The notes: generated by a model from the sequence alone, not told the origin. A DNA stretch of 64,000 nt from Bacillota bacterium (GCA_029006195.1 JAQXGH010000024.1:1-64000), one strand, 5' to 3'. Counted from the stretch's first letter, positions 44,048 through 51,960 are shown. Translations and numbers: made by a program.

Positions 44048-45208
44048 ATGAGAGAAAAAGAATCAAATGGTTATGTCAAGTACATAATGTCGTTCGGGCA
44101 CTTTTGCGTGGACTTTACACAGGGGACTCTTTCAGCAGTACTCCCTTTTTTGATTGCTTCATATAGCTACAGCTATGCTACTGCAGCTACTCTTGTTATG
44201 GTTTCAAATCTTATAGGTTCTGTAATCCAACCTATCTTTGGCCATCTGGCTGATAAGATAGACAGACCTCATTTGATGACTTTGGGAGTAGTTATGGCAG
44301 GAGGGGGCATGTGTGTAGTTGGATTTATTCCTAGCTATGCAGGGCTTTGCATTGCTGTCGTTATATCAGGCATTGGAGTTGCCATGTTCCATCCTCAGGG
44401 CGCTAGAATGGTAAACAAGGTGGCAACAGAAGAAAACATGGGCATGAGCATGGGTATCTTCTCATTCGGTGGAAATGCCGGATTTACAGTTGGCCCCGCA
44501 CTTGCAACATTCGCCATGTATATAGCAGGCCTTAAGGGAACATTATTGTTTTTCGTACCTGCTTTAATTTTCGCATGTATAATGACTGTATTTTACAGGA
44601 ACTACGAAAGCCAGGATTCATTTGTTAAAGAATCTGATGAAGCACTTATCACTAAGGAGAAGGATAGGTGGGGCGCTTTCGCAGGTCTTGGCGGATTTAT
44701 TGTATGCAGATCTATTATTTTCAGCTGTATAAGTACATTTCTTATTCTTTATCTGATGGAAGAGTATGGCTTAAGCGAACAGGTGGGAAGCCTTCTCTTA
44801 AGCCTTTATTATGGTCTGTCAGCACTGGCATCGCTTCTGGGCGGTAAGCTTGCTGATATGACTAGTTTTAAGAAGACAATGATCATTTCTTCGATATTGC
44901 TTTTAATAGCAGCCATATTATTAGCAATATCAGGAAGTGTTGTTATAGTTATAATTGCGCTTATACCGTTAGGACTTGGTATAAGCCTATGTTACAGCTC
45001 CATGGTTGCAATGGGACAGAATTACCTGCCAAATCATGTTGGTCTGGCATCTGGAGTTACACTTGGTCTTTCTGTCAGCATTGGCGGCATAGTGGTACCA
45101 TTTTTAGGCAAGATCGGTGATTTATATAACCTTTCTTATATTTTCTATATAGTTGCAGGGCTTTCGGTATTACCGCTTGTAATATCATGCCTTCTGCCTA
45201 AGAAATAA
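44048..45208 (+). CDS. MFS efflux transporter, fosmidomycin-resistance (Fsr) type
   Basis: A 386-residue, 12-helix MFS protein. The start FGHFCVDFTQGTLSAVLPFL is diagnostic of the Fsr family, with GHLADKIDRP (motif A-like) and MFHPQGARM. Fsr exports fosmidomycin in E. coli; other members move unrelated drugs, so the substrate is open. No ribosome site lies before the ATG at 44048; TGCTATAAT (44031-44038) ends 9 bases before it. A leader-peptide attenuator lies upstream. Confidence 0.87.
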   Translation: MREKESNGYVKYIMSFGHFCVDFTQGTLSAVLPFLIASYSYSYATAATLVMVSNLIGSVIQPIFGHLADKIDRPHLMTLGVVMAGGGMCVVGFIPSYAGLCIAVVISGIGVAMFHPQGARMVNKVATEENMGMSMGIFSFGGNAGFTVGPALATFAMYIAGLKGTLLFFVPALIFACIMTVFYRNYESQDSFVKESDEALITKEKDRWGAFAGLGGFIVCRSIIFSCISTFLILYLMEEYGLSEQVGSLLLSLYYGLSALASLLGGKLADMTSFKKTMIISSILLLIAAILLAISGSVVIVIIALIPLGLGISLCYSSMVAMGQNYLPNHVGLASGVTLGLSVSIGGIVVPFLGKIGDLYNLSYIFYIVAGLSVLPLVISCLLPKK

Positions 45209-45264
45209 ATATGGAGATTATGAAAAAGGCAAAAAAACTATTTTTATAAATTCAATTTGTCATG

Positions 45265-45293
45265 TTGACATGAGGCAAATACGTAAGTAGTAT
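45265..45293 (+). promoter_or_regulatory. Predicted promoter for gad with overlapping palindrome
   Basis: TTGACA (45265-45270), 17 bp, TAGTAT (45288-45293). TCATG-TTGA-CATGA spans the -35, within a wider TTTG...CAAA symmetry, so it could be an operator. Confidence 0.55.
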
Positions 45294-45344
45294 TAGAAAA
45301 GAATTGTATACAAAGAGGTTCATGTTTCGGAGGTAAGAGATAAA

Positions 45345-46754
45345 ATGTATTACGGTGATAAGACCAAAGAGAAGTTACAGAATATGGCTTTCGGATATGA
45401 TTCAAGGGAAAGAGGAACCATATTACCTAAGACAAAGATTAATTCAGAATCAATTAATGCTCAGGCTGCTAAGGCTCTCATTAAGAATGAACTGCTTGAT
45501 GAAGGCACATCAAGACTTAACCTGGCTACATTCTGCCAGACTTATATGGAACCAGAAGCGCTGGAACTCATGAGCGAAACTATGGATAAGAACGCTATAG
45601 ATAAGTCAGAGTATCCTCAGACTGCTGAACTGGAAATGAGATGCGTTAACATTCTTGCTGATTTATGGCATTCACCTAAGGATATGAATTTCATCGGTAC
45701 TTCAACTGTAGGAAGCAGTGAAGCGTGTATGCTTGCTGGTATGGCAATGAAGTTCAGATGGAGAAATAAGAGAAAAGCACAGGGTATCGAGGACAACAGC
45801 AAGCCTAACCTCGTTATGAGTGAAGCTTACCAGATCTGCTGGGAAAAATTCTGTGTTTACTGGGACGTTGAACTTAGAACAGTTCCTGTTGATAAACAGC
45901 ACCTTTGCCTTAACGTAGATAAGGTAATGGATTACGTTGATGATAATACTATCGGTATAGTAGGCATTCTGGGTACAACATATACAGGAGACTATGAAGA
46001 TATCGCAGCTCTTGATGACATCATTGAAAAGTACAATAGAAATCATCCGAATCAAGAACTGGTTATACATGTAGATGCTGCCAGCGGCGGTATCTATACA
46101 CCATTTGTTGACCCTTACTATGTATGGGACTTTAAGCTTAAGAATGTAGTTTCAATTTCAGCATCAGGACATAAGTATGGCCTTACATTCCCTGGTGTTG
46201 GCTGGATTGTTTGGAAGGACAGAAAATATCTGCCAGAAGAACTTATCTTCGAAGTTGAGTATCTGGGAAGCTCAGTACCTACTATGGCTATTAACTTCTC
46301 CAGATCAGCAAGCCAGATCGTAGCACAGTACTATAACTTCTTAAGATTCGGTAAGGAAGGTTACAGCCTTATCCACTCAAGAACTCAGGAAGTAGCACTT
46401 ATGATCGGTGATGCGATTAGATCAACTGGATTCTTTAAGATGTACAATTCAGCAAAGGGCCTGCCAATTATTTGCTATAAGCTTAAGGATGATGCTGTAT
46501 ATGAAGATGGAACTCCTGTTGTATGGAACCTTCATGACCTTTCAGCTAGACTTCTCATGTATGGTTGGCAGATTCCAACATATGCACTTCCAGGTGCACT
46601 GAGTGACGAAGTGGTACACAGAATCGTATGTCGTGCCGACCTCACATATAACCTGGGTGAAAACTTCGTTAGAGACCTTAAGAAATGTATCAGTGAATTA
46701 AAAACTGCCAGAATTCTCTGTGACGAAGAACTCCTGGCAGGTCATAAGAAATAG
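45345..46754 (+). CDS. Glutamate decarboxylase
   Basis: A 469-residue PLP enzyme converting glutamate to GABA and consuming a proton. The PLP lysine is K277 in SASGHKYGLTFPGVGW (K276 in E. coli GadB); HVDAASGG and TSTVGSSEACM are family motifs. GGAGG precedes the ATG. No GadC-type glutamate/GABA antiporter is adjacent, so the exchange partner must be elsewhere if this is an acid-resistance system. It converges with the flavoprotein gene 6 bases away. Confidence 0.95.
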   Translation: MYYGDKTKEKLQNMAFGYDSRERGTILPKTKINSESINAQAAKALIKNELLDEGTSRLNLATFCQTYMEPEALELMSETMDKNAIDKSEYPQTAELEMRCVNILADLWHSPKDMNFIGTSTVGSSEACMLAGMAMKFRWRNKRKAQGIEDNSKPNLVMSEAYQICWEKFCVYWDVELRTVPVDKQHLCLNVDKVMDYVDDNTIGIVGILGTTYTGDYEDIAALDDIIEKYNRNHPNQELVIHVDAASGGIYTPFVDPYYVWDFKLKNVVSISASGHKYGLTFPGVGWIVWKDRKYLPEELIFEVEYLGSSVPTMAINFSRSASQIVAQYYNFLRFGKEGYSLIHSRTQEVALMIGDAIRSTGFFKMYNSAKGLPIICYKLKDDAVYEDGTPVVWNLHDLSARLLMYGWQIPTYALPGALSDEVVHRIVCRADLTYNLGENFVRDLKKCISELKTARILCDEELLAGHKK

Positions 46755-46760
46755 AATAGA

Positions 46761-47963
46761 TTATTCGCAGATGTTTTCAGCTGCAGCCCATGCGGATGAG
46801 AACGCGAACTGCAGGTTATATCCACCTGTAGCACCATCGATATCACATGCCTCGCCGATGACGTATAGTCCGGCGAGGTTTTTATGTTTAAATGATTTCA
46901 AATCAAGTTGAGAGAGGACAACGCCTCCATTTGTTGCCATTGCATTCGCAAAACCTCCAGTAGACTTTATGACAAAGCTTTCCCCAGTCAGCGCTTTTGC
47001 TATGCTTTTGATGGATGGGCCGTAATTTTCAGTTATGATTTTACAAAATCTCCTTGGCAAATCGAAGTTTGCAATAAGCACATTATGTAAATCAGCAGAA
47101 GAGTCCTTTGTTACCTCTTTTAGCCTTGAAAATATTTCTTCGTAGGTCTTAGGATAGAGATAATTTACCTCTAAAATATCATCAGTATCAGCGTATTTGG
47201 ATATGTTAAGAACAGCTGGGCCTGAAATATCGCTATGTGTGAAGAGAAGGTCATCGATATTTTCGGCCTTCATCTTTCCGCCTTTCTTTGGATCCGGAAG
47301 TATCCTGACTTTGACATTTCTGAATGATATTCCGGAGAGCTCGGTATATCCGTAGTCTCTAACTCTGATTGCTGCCAGAGCAGGTTTTAACGGTGTAATA
47401 TCTATATCTGAGACGTTTTTAAGGACATCAAAAAACTGCCCATCCGAACCGGTAGTTGGATAGGAGCAGCCACCAGTGGCGACGATTATAGACTTTGCTA
47501 TATAAGTCTGGTCTGGCGTTTTGACTTCCCATGAGTCATCTGTTTTGTTGACTTCTATTACCGGTGATGAGTATTTGATTTCAAAACCGTTTTGGTTTAT
47601 TTTCTTGAGCAGAAGGTCCAGAATATCTTTGGCCTTCATTGAGCGAGGGAAAATTTTACCGTCTTCTCGGCAGATGGTAGGGACACCGCCGTCATTTAGG
47701 AAATCAATTAATACGTCGTTACTGTATTTATAAAGAGCGCTCCTGATTTTCTTGCCAGGTGCACCGTAGCTGTTAACGAAGTCCTTGATAGAACCGCTGT
47801 GCGTAATGTTGCACTGTCCGCTGCCGCTCATGAGCAGCTTGGTTCCCGGGTGCTTTGTTTTTTCTAGTATGAGGCCTCTTAAATTCCTGTTTTTAAAAGC
47901 TGGACTGGCCCCAAAAAAGAGGCCAGACGCTCCACATCCTATAACTAAAAAATCGTAAATCAA
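46761..47963 (-). CDS. HI0933/YhiN-family FAD-dependent oxidoreductase
   Basis: A 400-residue flavoprotein: N-terminal FAD site VIGCGASGLFFGA, then GTKLLMSGSGQCNITH, the family signature, IIVATGGCSYPTTGSDG, and a C-terminal GEACDIDGATGGYNLQ. These proteins are often annotated as aminoacetone oxidase-like; the in vivo substrate is unclear. The start is TTG with AAAGGA upstream. It is the last gene of the XRE-hydrolase-flavoprotein minus-strand run. Confidence 0.9.
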   Translation of the reverse strand: MIYDFLVIGCGASGLFFGASPAFKNRNLRGLILEKTKHPGTKLLMSGSGQCNITHSGSIKDFVNSYGAPGKKIRSALYKYSNDVLIDFLNDGGVPTICREDGKIFPRSMKAKDILDLLLKKINQNGFEIKYSSPVIEVNKTDDSWEVKTPDQTYIAKSIIVATGGCSYPTTGSDGQFFDVLKNVSDIDITPLKPALAAIRVRDYGYTELSGISFRNVKVRILPDPKKGGKMKAENIDDLLFTHSDISGPAVLNISKYADTDDILEVNYLYPKTYEEIFSRLKEVTKDSSADLHNVLIANFDLPRRFCKIITENYGPSIKSIAKALTGESFVIKSTGGFANAMATNGGVVLSQLDLKSFKHKNLAGLYVIGEACDIDGATGGYNLQFAFSSAWAAAENICE

Positions 47964-47975
47964 TTCAAAATCCTT

Positions 47976-48905
47976 TTATATTACCTGGTAGTCCATGAAT
48001 TCAATAATGCCTTCTTCAACGATATCCTTGATGTCATCGTAGTTATGGATTTCATGTCTATAACCGCTGTAAAGTTCAGTAGTTACGATATGTCCAGTTT
48101 CAAGCAGCCAGTTTGATACCTGGTAAACGCCTTCACCATAGTTGCCAACAGGGTCACAGTCGCCAGCGATGTTGTAAATCGGAAGGTCTACTGGTACTTT
48201 CTCAGCCCATTCCTTGCCTGTAATGCATTCCATCATCTGAGTGAAGTCATAGAGTGAGCGGTTAGTTGTTGGTTTAGTGAAAGCATCGAAAGGGTCGTTA
48301 GCATGGTCGTACTGAACTTCGTATTCATCGCAAATCCATTCGTTGCCAAATTCGATTTCTTCATCGCAGCGTTCGCACATCCATCCGAGCATCATTGCAG
48401 CCATTTCAGGATCACGTTCTTCACCTTTACCTTCATCGATTGCCTTCTTCAGAACTTCAGCACTGTTTGCTGCGCCGCGGAACACTCCTGCAGTACCGCA
48501 GATAGTTACGCCTGCCAGTTCATCGCCGTACTTAGCAATATAGTCTCTAGCTATGAATGAGCCCATGCTGTGTCCATAGAGGAAGTATGGAAGGTTAGGG
48601 TACATTTCCTTAACAATCTTTGTAAGTGTATATTCATCTTCCATCATAGTGTGAGGACCCTGATCGCCCCAGTCACTCCATACGTCGTTAACCATGGCAG
48701 TCTTACCATGTCCAACGTGGTCATCAGCAGCTACGATGTAGCCGGCATCCATGAAAGCAACTATCATGTGGAAATATCTTCTTGAGTGTTCGCCAAATCC
48801 GTGGATCAGCTGAACGATTCCCAGTGGTTCGCATGCAGGTACATAAATCCAACCCTGAACATCGTCTCTCTTGTTATAAGACTTAAAACTCACTTCATGT
48901 AACAT
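47976..48905 (-). CDS. Alpha/beta hydrolase (monoacylglycerol lipase-like)
   Basis: A 309-residue alpha/beta hydrolase. The nucleophile is S113 in YGHSMGSF; HGFGEHSRRY and DDHVGHGKT match the lysophospholipase/monoacylglycerol lipase group; the late DCDPVGNYGEGV and HEI suggest Asp and His of the triad. It probably cleaves lipid esters. GGAGG lies before the ATG. The flavoprotein gene follows after 12 bases. Confidence 0.86.
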   Translation of the reverse strand: MLHEVSFKSYNKRDDVQGWIYVPACEPLGIVQLIHGFGEHSRRYFHMIVAFMDAGYIVAADDHVGHGKTAMVNDVWSDWGDQGPHTMMEDEYTLTKIVKEMYPNLPYFLYGHSMGSFIARDYIAKYGDELAGVTICGTAGVFRGAANSAEVLKKAIDEGKGEERDPEMAAMMLGWMCERCDEEIEFGNEWICDEYEVQYDHANDPFDAFTKPTTNRSLYDFTQMMECITGKEWAEKVPVDLPIYNIAGDCDPVGNYGEGVYQVSNWLLETGHIVTTELYSGYRHEIHNYDDIKDIVEEGIIEFMDYQVI

Positions 48906-48929
48906 AGTAGGTCCTCCTTTTAATTAGTA

Positions 48930-49436
48930 TTAACCGTTGATGTAAGCCTTATGGGCTTTAACATACTTGTCTTTATTGATTTCACCATTTGCCATCTTCT
49001 TCTCAACGCAAAGCTGCAGCGCTTCGATGGTAACTGAAAGCTTCTCTAAAGTACCCTGGATCTTAACCAGATCTTCAATTTCATCATCATCGATTTTGCC
49101 ATCAGCTGTTACATTAACAAGAATCTTCTCTAGATCATTTACCTTGTAAATGGTATCGAGAAGCTGAAGGGTGATGCTAGGCAGATTGGTTTCCAGAACT
49201 TCAGGAACGTACTTTTCGCCGATTTCACATTCATTATGACAGTAATAATTGCAAAGTTCAGGGCTGCAGTATGCCTTAGCCATCAGCGAAATATCCTGCG
49301 CTGTGGGCTTCTGTTTGCCGTTCTCAATGCGTTCAAGCTTATCATCTGACATATTCATAATTTCGGCTGCGGCTTCTCTAGAAAGGCCGGTATCTTTTCG
49401 TTTTTTCCTGTATTCACTTATTGCTCTTGACGCCAT
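48930..49436 (-). CDS. XRE-family regulator with a cysteine cluster
   Basis: A 168-residue protein. HTH at residues 5-60 (SEYRKKRKDTGLSREAAAEI ... ERIENGKQKP), then CSPELCNYYCHNEC, with four cysteines spaced C-x4-C-x3-C-x3-C, and a C-terminal helical region (DDDEIEDLVKIQGTLEKLS). The cysteines could bind a metal or sense redox state; unproven. The ATG at 49436 has GGAGGG 5 bases upstream and is preferred over an in-frame ATG 21 bases further up. It likely regulates its own operon through repeats in its leader. Confidence 0.83.
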   Translation of the reverse strand: MASRAISEYRKKRKDTGLSREAAAEIMNMSDDKLERIENGKQKPTAQDISLMAKAYCSPELCNYYCHNECEIGEKYVPEVLETNLPSITLQLLDTIYKVNDLEKILVNVTADGKIDDDEIEDLVKIQGTLEKLSVTIEALQLCVEKKMANGEINKDKYVKAHKAYING

Positions 49437-49453
49437 CTTTCCCTCCGTATTAT

Positions 49454-49498
49454 GCAAAACCTGCGGACTTTTTCTGTGGATTTTCGCAAAGCCTGCGG
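49454..49498 (-). repeat. Two 13-bp direct repeats in the XRE gene leader
   Basis: GCAAAACCTGCGG (49454-49466) and GCAAAGCCTGCGG (49486-49498), 12 of 13 identical, 32 bp apart, about three helical turns. They lie between the ATG (49436) and a TGATATAAT extended -10 on the minus strand (box at 49518-49523). They are likely operator sites for the XRE protein. Confidence 0.55.
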
Positions 49499-49517
49499 TG
49501 TTAATTGGTGCTATTAA

Positions 49518-49526
49518 ATTATATCA
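49518..49526 (-). promoter_or_regulatory. Extended -10 promoter for the XRE operon
   Basis: TGATATAAT on the minus strand; the -35 is weak. Predicted start near 49511, giving a leader of about 75 bases. Confidence 0.5.
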
Positions 49527-49636
49527 TATACACAAGGAAAGAGGAAAACAGCTTATACAAAACAATGATAGCTTTTAATAAATACACCTTCTCCAAAATT
49601 AATGATAAATAATACAACGAAAAACCCAAAAGAACT

Positions 49637-49660
49637 GACGCATTAGTATGCGTCTTTTCT
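49637..49660 (+). terminator. Intrinsic terminator-like hairpin
   Basis: GACGCAT (49637-49643) pairs with ATGCGTC (49648-49654), followed by TTTTCTTTTT. No gene on the plus strand clearly ends here. Confidence 0.55.
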
Positions 49661-50084
49661 TTTTATGAAAAGCCGCATATAGTGTGTCAGTTTGCGATTA
49701 TAGCGTAGTTTCTTCAGGTATGTAGATTTTATCCTTAAAAATGGGGGCAAGAATCTACACTGCATAGACTATACAGCATTACTTGGTAATAATACTGGAC
49801 TTTATTTGTGGATGATTAATTCTTTATTTGTAGAAACAGGGCAATTTCGAGTCGCTTTAATAGAATTGTACGCAATAATGGTCAACGGTTAGAAGAGGGG
49901 TGGCCCAGATGTAGATTTTCATATATCATATAATGCAGAAAATCTACAGTTACAAGCGAATTTAGAAATGCTTGTCAGATAAGTGAATGGATATACAGAT
50001 GTGTGTATATTTTTAAGTAAAGAGGCTGAGTGTTGGTGCCAGTATTAGAGTTAGTATAAGAAATTTTGTTTTCATGCAAAGCCT
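49661..50084. other. Gene-free region with TGTAGATTTT/AAAATCTACA repeats
   Basis: No gene is supported here. Four copies of one word occur: TGTAGATTTT at 49731, (G)AATCTACA ending 49759, TGTAGATTTTC at 49910-49920 and GAAAATCTACA at 49938-49948. The last two form a perfect 11-bp inverted repeat; the outer pair gives 10-bp terminal inverted repeats around 218 bases. It could be two operators or a small non-autonomous mobile element remnant. Confidence 0.5.
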
Positions 50085-50113
50085 TTGATATGTTAACGAT
50101 ATTATACTATAAT
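50085..50113 (+). promoter_or_regulatory. Predicted sigma-A promoter for the hydroxyacyl-CoA dehydrogenase
   Basis: TTGATA (50085-50090), 17 bp, TATAAT (50108-50113), about 40 bases before the ATG. Confidence 0.72.
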
Positions 50114-50154
50114 GTGCACGTGAAGTTTTGATGAATATAAGGAAGGGGTTTAAT

Positions 50155-51084
50155 ATGAAAATTGGTATTGCAGGAGCAGGTACTATGAGCTCAAGTATGG
50201 CTATGATTTTTATGGAAAACGGCTATGACACACTTATGCTGGTTCGTAATGACAAGTCGATCGCTAGAGCTACTAAGATTATCACTGATGCTGTAAACAA
50301 TAAGCTTTCACAGGGTAAATTATCAGCCGAAGATGGAGATAGAATTCTGGCTTCAATGCAGTTTACTACTGAGATGACTGATATGGCCGACCGCGATATT
50401 ATCATTGAATCAATTATTGAGGATCTGCCTACTAAGCAGGCTTACTGGAAGGAATTATCACAGGTAGTGAGCGAGGCTTGCATTCTGGCAACAAATACTT
50501 CAGGCCTTTCTATTAATAAGATCTGTGAAGGCGTTAAGGGCAAGAACAGATTCCTCGGAATGCACTGGTTTAATCCGCCTCATCTGGTTCCGCTTATTGA
50601 AATCATTTGCGGGGATGAGACTGATGAAGAATCAGCAGAAGCTGTTCGTCAGCTGGCGTTAAGTCTTGGTAAAAAGCCTGTTATCTGCCAAAAGGATGCT
50701 TTGGGATTCATTGCTAACAGACTTCAGTATGCTGTTCTTCGTGAAGCAATGGAAATCGTAGAAAGAGGAATCGCTACACCTGAAGCTGTTGATGATGCCA
50801 TGAAGTATGGTTTGGGATTTAGATATGCGCTTTTAGGGCCTTTTGAAGTAACTGATCTTGGCGGTGTAGATGTATTCTATAAGATCTGCAAGTATCTGTT
50901 TGAAGATTTAAGTGATTCTAAGGTTCCTCAGGACATGATCACTGATTGCTATGAAAACGGAAGACTTGGAGTTAAGTCAGGCGCCGGTTTCTATGATTAT
51001 AGCGATGGCAGAGATAAAGAAGTTGTTAAGAGAAGAGATGAGCTTTTCGTTAAGATGTACGAAACATTTTATGAAAACAATTAA
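50155..51084 (+). CDS. 3-hydroxyacyl-CoA dehydrogenase family protein
   Basis: A 309-residue NAD-dependent enzyme. Rossmann start KIGIAGAGTMSSSMAMIF, then TNTSGLSINKI, GMHWFNPPHLVPLIEI with the catalytic His, and a C-terminal KDALGFIANRLQ ... GPFEVTDLGG. The nucleotide motif has SSS where butyryl-type Hbd enzymes have a GxG (often MGAGIA), so the substrate may differ from 3-hydroxybutyryl-CoA. AAGGAAGGGG precedes the ATG at 50155; an upstream in-frame ATG lacks it. No beta-oxidation gene is adjacent. Confidence 0.9.
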   Translation: MKIGIAGAGTMSSSMAMIFMENGYDTLMLVRNDKSIARATKIITDAVNNKLSQGKLSAEDGDRILASMQFTTEMTDMADRDIIIESIIEDLPTKQAYWKELSQVVSEACILATNTSGLSINKICEGVKGKNRFLGMHWFNPPHLVPLIEIICGDETDEESAEAVRQLALSLGKKPVICQKDALGFIANRLQYAVLREAMEIVERGIATPEAVDDAMKYGLGFRYALLGPFEVTDLGGVDVFYKICKYLFEDLSDSKVPQDMITDCYENGRLGVKSGAGFYDYSDGRDKEVVKRRDELFVKMYETFYENN

Positions 51085-51162
51085 ATATTAAATAAGTTAT
51101 ACGCATGATAGACGTTTACAGATTGCCAGGGAGGCGGAGGGAAATATATAAAACACACAAGA

Positions 51163-51187
51163 GGAGGGCGGTTTTTTACCGTTCTCC
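51163..51187 (+). terminator. Hairpin after the dehydrogenase gene
   Basis: GGAGGGCGGT (51163-51172) pairs with ACCGTTCTCC (51178-51187), two G-T pairs, around a T5 loop. The T-run after it is weak (TAAATTTTA). Confidence 0.55.
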
Positions 51188-51228
51188 TAAATTTTAGCAA
51201 AAAAATACAAAAAATTGACAATTAGGGG

Positions 51229-51257
51229 TTGCATTGTTGGACTTTCTTTGGTAATAT
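51229..51257 (+). promoter_or_regulatory. Stable-RNA promoter 1
   Basis: TTGCAT (51229-51234), 17 bp, TAATAT (51252-51257), with TGG before the -10. It drives tRNA-Asn, tRNA-Gly and 5S rRNA. Confidence 0.7.
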
Positions 51258-51287
51258 CTATCTTGCGTTCAGGAAATGAACAAATGC

Positions 51288-51362
51288 GCTTCATTAGCTC
51301 AATGGTGGAGCAACCGGCTGTTAACCGGTAGGTTCTAGGTTCGAGTCCTAGATGGAGCGCCA
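51288..51362 (+). tRNA. tRNA-Asn (anticodon GTT)
   Basis: Acceptor GCTTCAT pairs with ATGGAGC; D arm GCTC...GAGC; anticodon loop CTGTTAA; T arm CTAGG-TTCGAGT-CCTAG; 3' CCA is encoded. Confidence 0.95.
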
Positions 51363-51366
51363 ATTT

Positions 51367-51441
51367 GCGGAAGTGGCTCAGGGGTAGAGCATCGCCTTGC
51401 CAAGGCGAGGGTCGCGAGTTCGAATCTCGTCTTCCGCTCCA
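51367..51441 (+). tRNA. tRNA-Gly (anticodon GCC)
   Basis: Acceptor GCGGAAG pairs with CTTCCGC; anticodon loop TTGCCAA on a CGCCT/AGGCG stem; GTTCGAATC T loop; encoded CCA. Confidence 0.95.
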
Positions 51442-51460
51442 ATTTTTTTTAAAATAAAAT

Positions 51461-51575
51461 GTGGTGGCTATAGCGAGGAGGGCACACCTGTTCCCATACC
51501 GAACACAGAAGTTAAGCTCCTAAGCGCTGATGATACTTGGTGGGTGACTGCCTGGGAAAGTAAGAAGTCGCCATT
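51461..51575 (+). rRNA. 5S ribosomal RNA
   Basis: The core CCCATACCGAACACAGAAG and the following GTTAAGC are the universal 5S loop and helix III segment. Helix I is TGGTGGCT with AGTCGCCA. About 115 bases, ends uncertain by a base or two. A T-run follows. It stands among tRNAs, away from 16S and 23S genes. Confidence 0.93.
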
Positions 51576-51636
51576 TTTTATTTCTTTATCAGCAAGATGT
51601 TGTTTACAAAAAATTGAAAAAAATGGAATAAAACAC

Positions 51637-51665
51637 TTGCATTTATATGGATTGTTTGGTATACT
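51637..51665 (+). promoter_or_regulatory. Stable-RNA promoter 2
   Basis: TTGCAT (51637-51642), 17 bp, TATACT (51660-51665), with TGG before the -10, the same layout as promoter 1. It drives tRNA-Thr, -Pro and -Phe. Confidence 0.7.
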
Positions 51666-51700
51666 TATAAAAGTCAGCTGCTGAACGTAGCGACTAGATT

Positions 51701-51775
51701 GCTGGCGTGGCTCAACGGTAGAGCAGCTGATTTGTAATCAGCAGGTTGGGGGTTCGATTCCCTCCGCCAGCTCCA
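51701..51775 (+). tRNA. tRNA-Thr (anticodon TGT)
   Basis: Acceptor GCTGGCG pairs with CGCCAGC; anticodon loop TTTGTAA gives TGT; T loop GTTCGATTC; encoded CCA. Confidence 0.95.
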
Positions 51776-51790
51776 ACTTAATATATATTT

Positions 51791-51867
51791 CGGGGTGTAG
51801 CGCAGTTTGGTAGCGCAACTGGTTTGGGACCAGTGGGCCGCGGGTTCAAATCCTGCCACCCCGACCA
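51791..51867 (+). tRNA. tRNA-Pro (anticodon TGG)
   Basis: Acceptor CGGGGTG pairs with CACCCCG; anticodon loop TTTGGGA gives TGG; T loop GTTCAAATC; encoded CCA. Confidence 0.95.
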
Positions 51868-51884
51868 TTTTTTTCTAAATGTAT

Positions 51885-51960
51885 GCCCAGATAGCTCAGT
51901 TGGTAGAGCAGGGGACTGAAAATCCCCGTGTCCTTGGTTCGATTCCGAGTCTGGGCACCA
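51885..51960 (+). tRNA. tRNA-Phe (anticodon GAA)
   Basis: Acceptor GCCCAGA pairs with TCTGGGC; anticodon loop CTGAAAA gives GAA; T loop GTTCGATTC; encoded CCA. Confidence 0.96.

Noticed and set aside
49599..49643. 14-codon frame starting ATGATAAATAAT just before the 49637 terminator
   Set aside because: No Shine-Dalgarno precedes it and no promoter is seen; not called as a leader peptide.
49704..49892. 63-codon open frame in the intergenic region (RSFFRYVDFILKNGG...)
   Set aside because: No usable start until late, no ribosome site, and it overlaps the inverted repeats; not enough to call a gene or pseudogene.
51397..51684. 95-residue frame across tRNA-Gly and 5S rRNA
   Set aside because: Overlaps unmistakable structural RNA genes.
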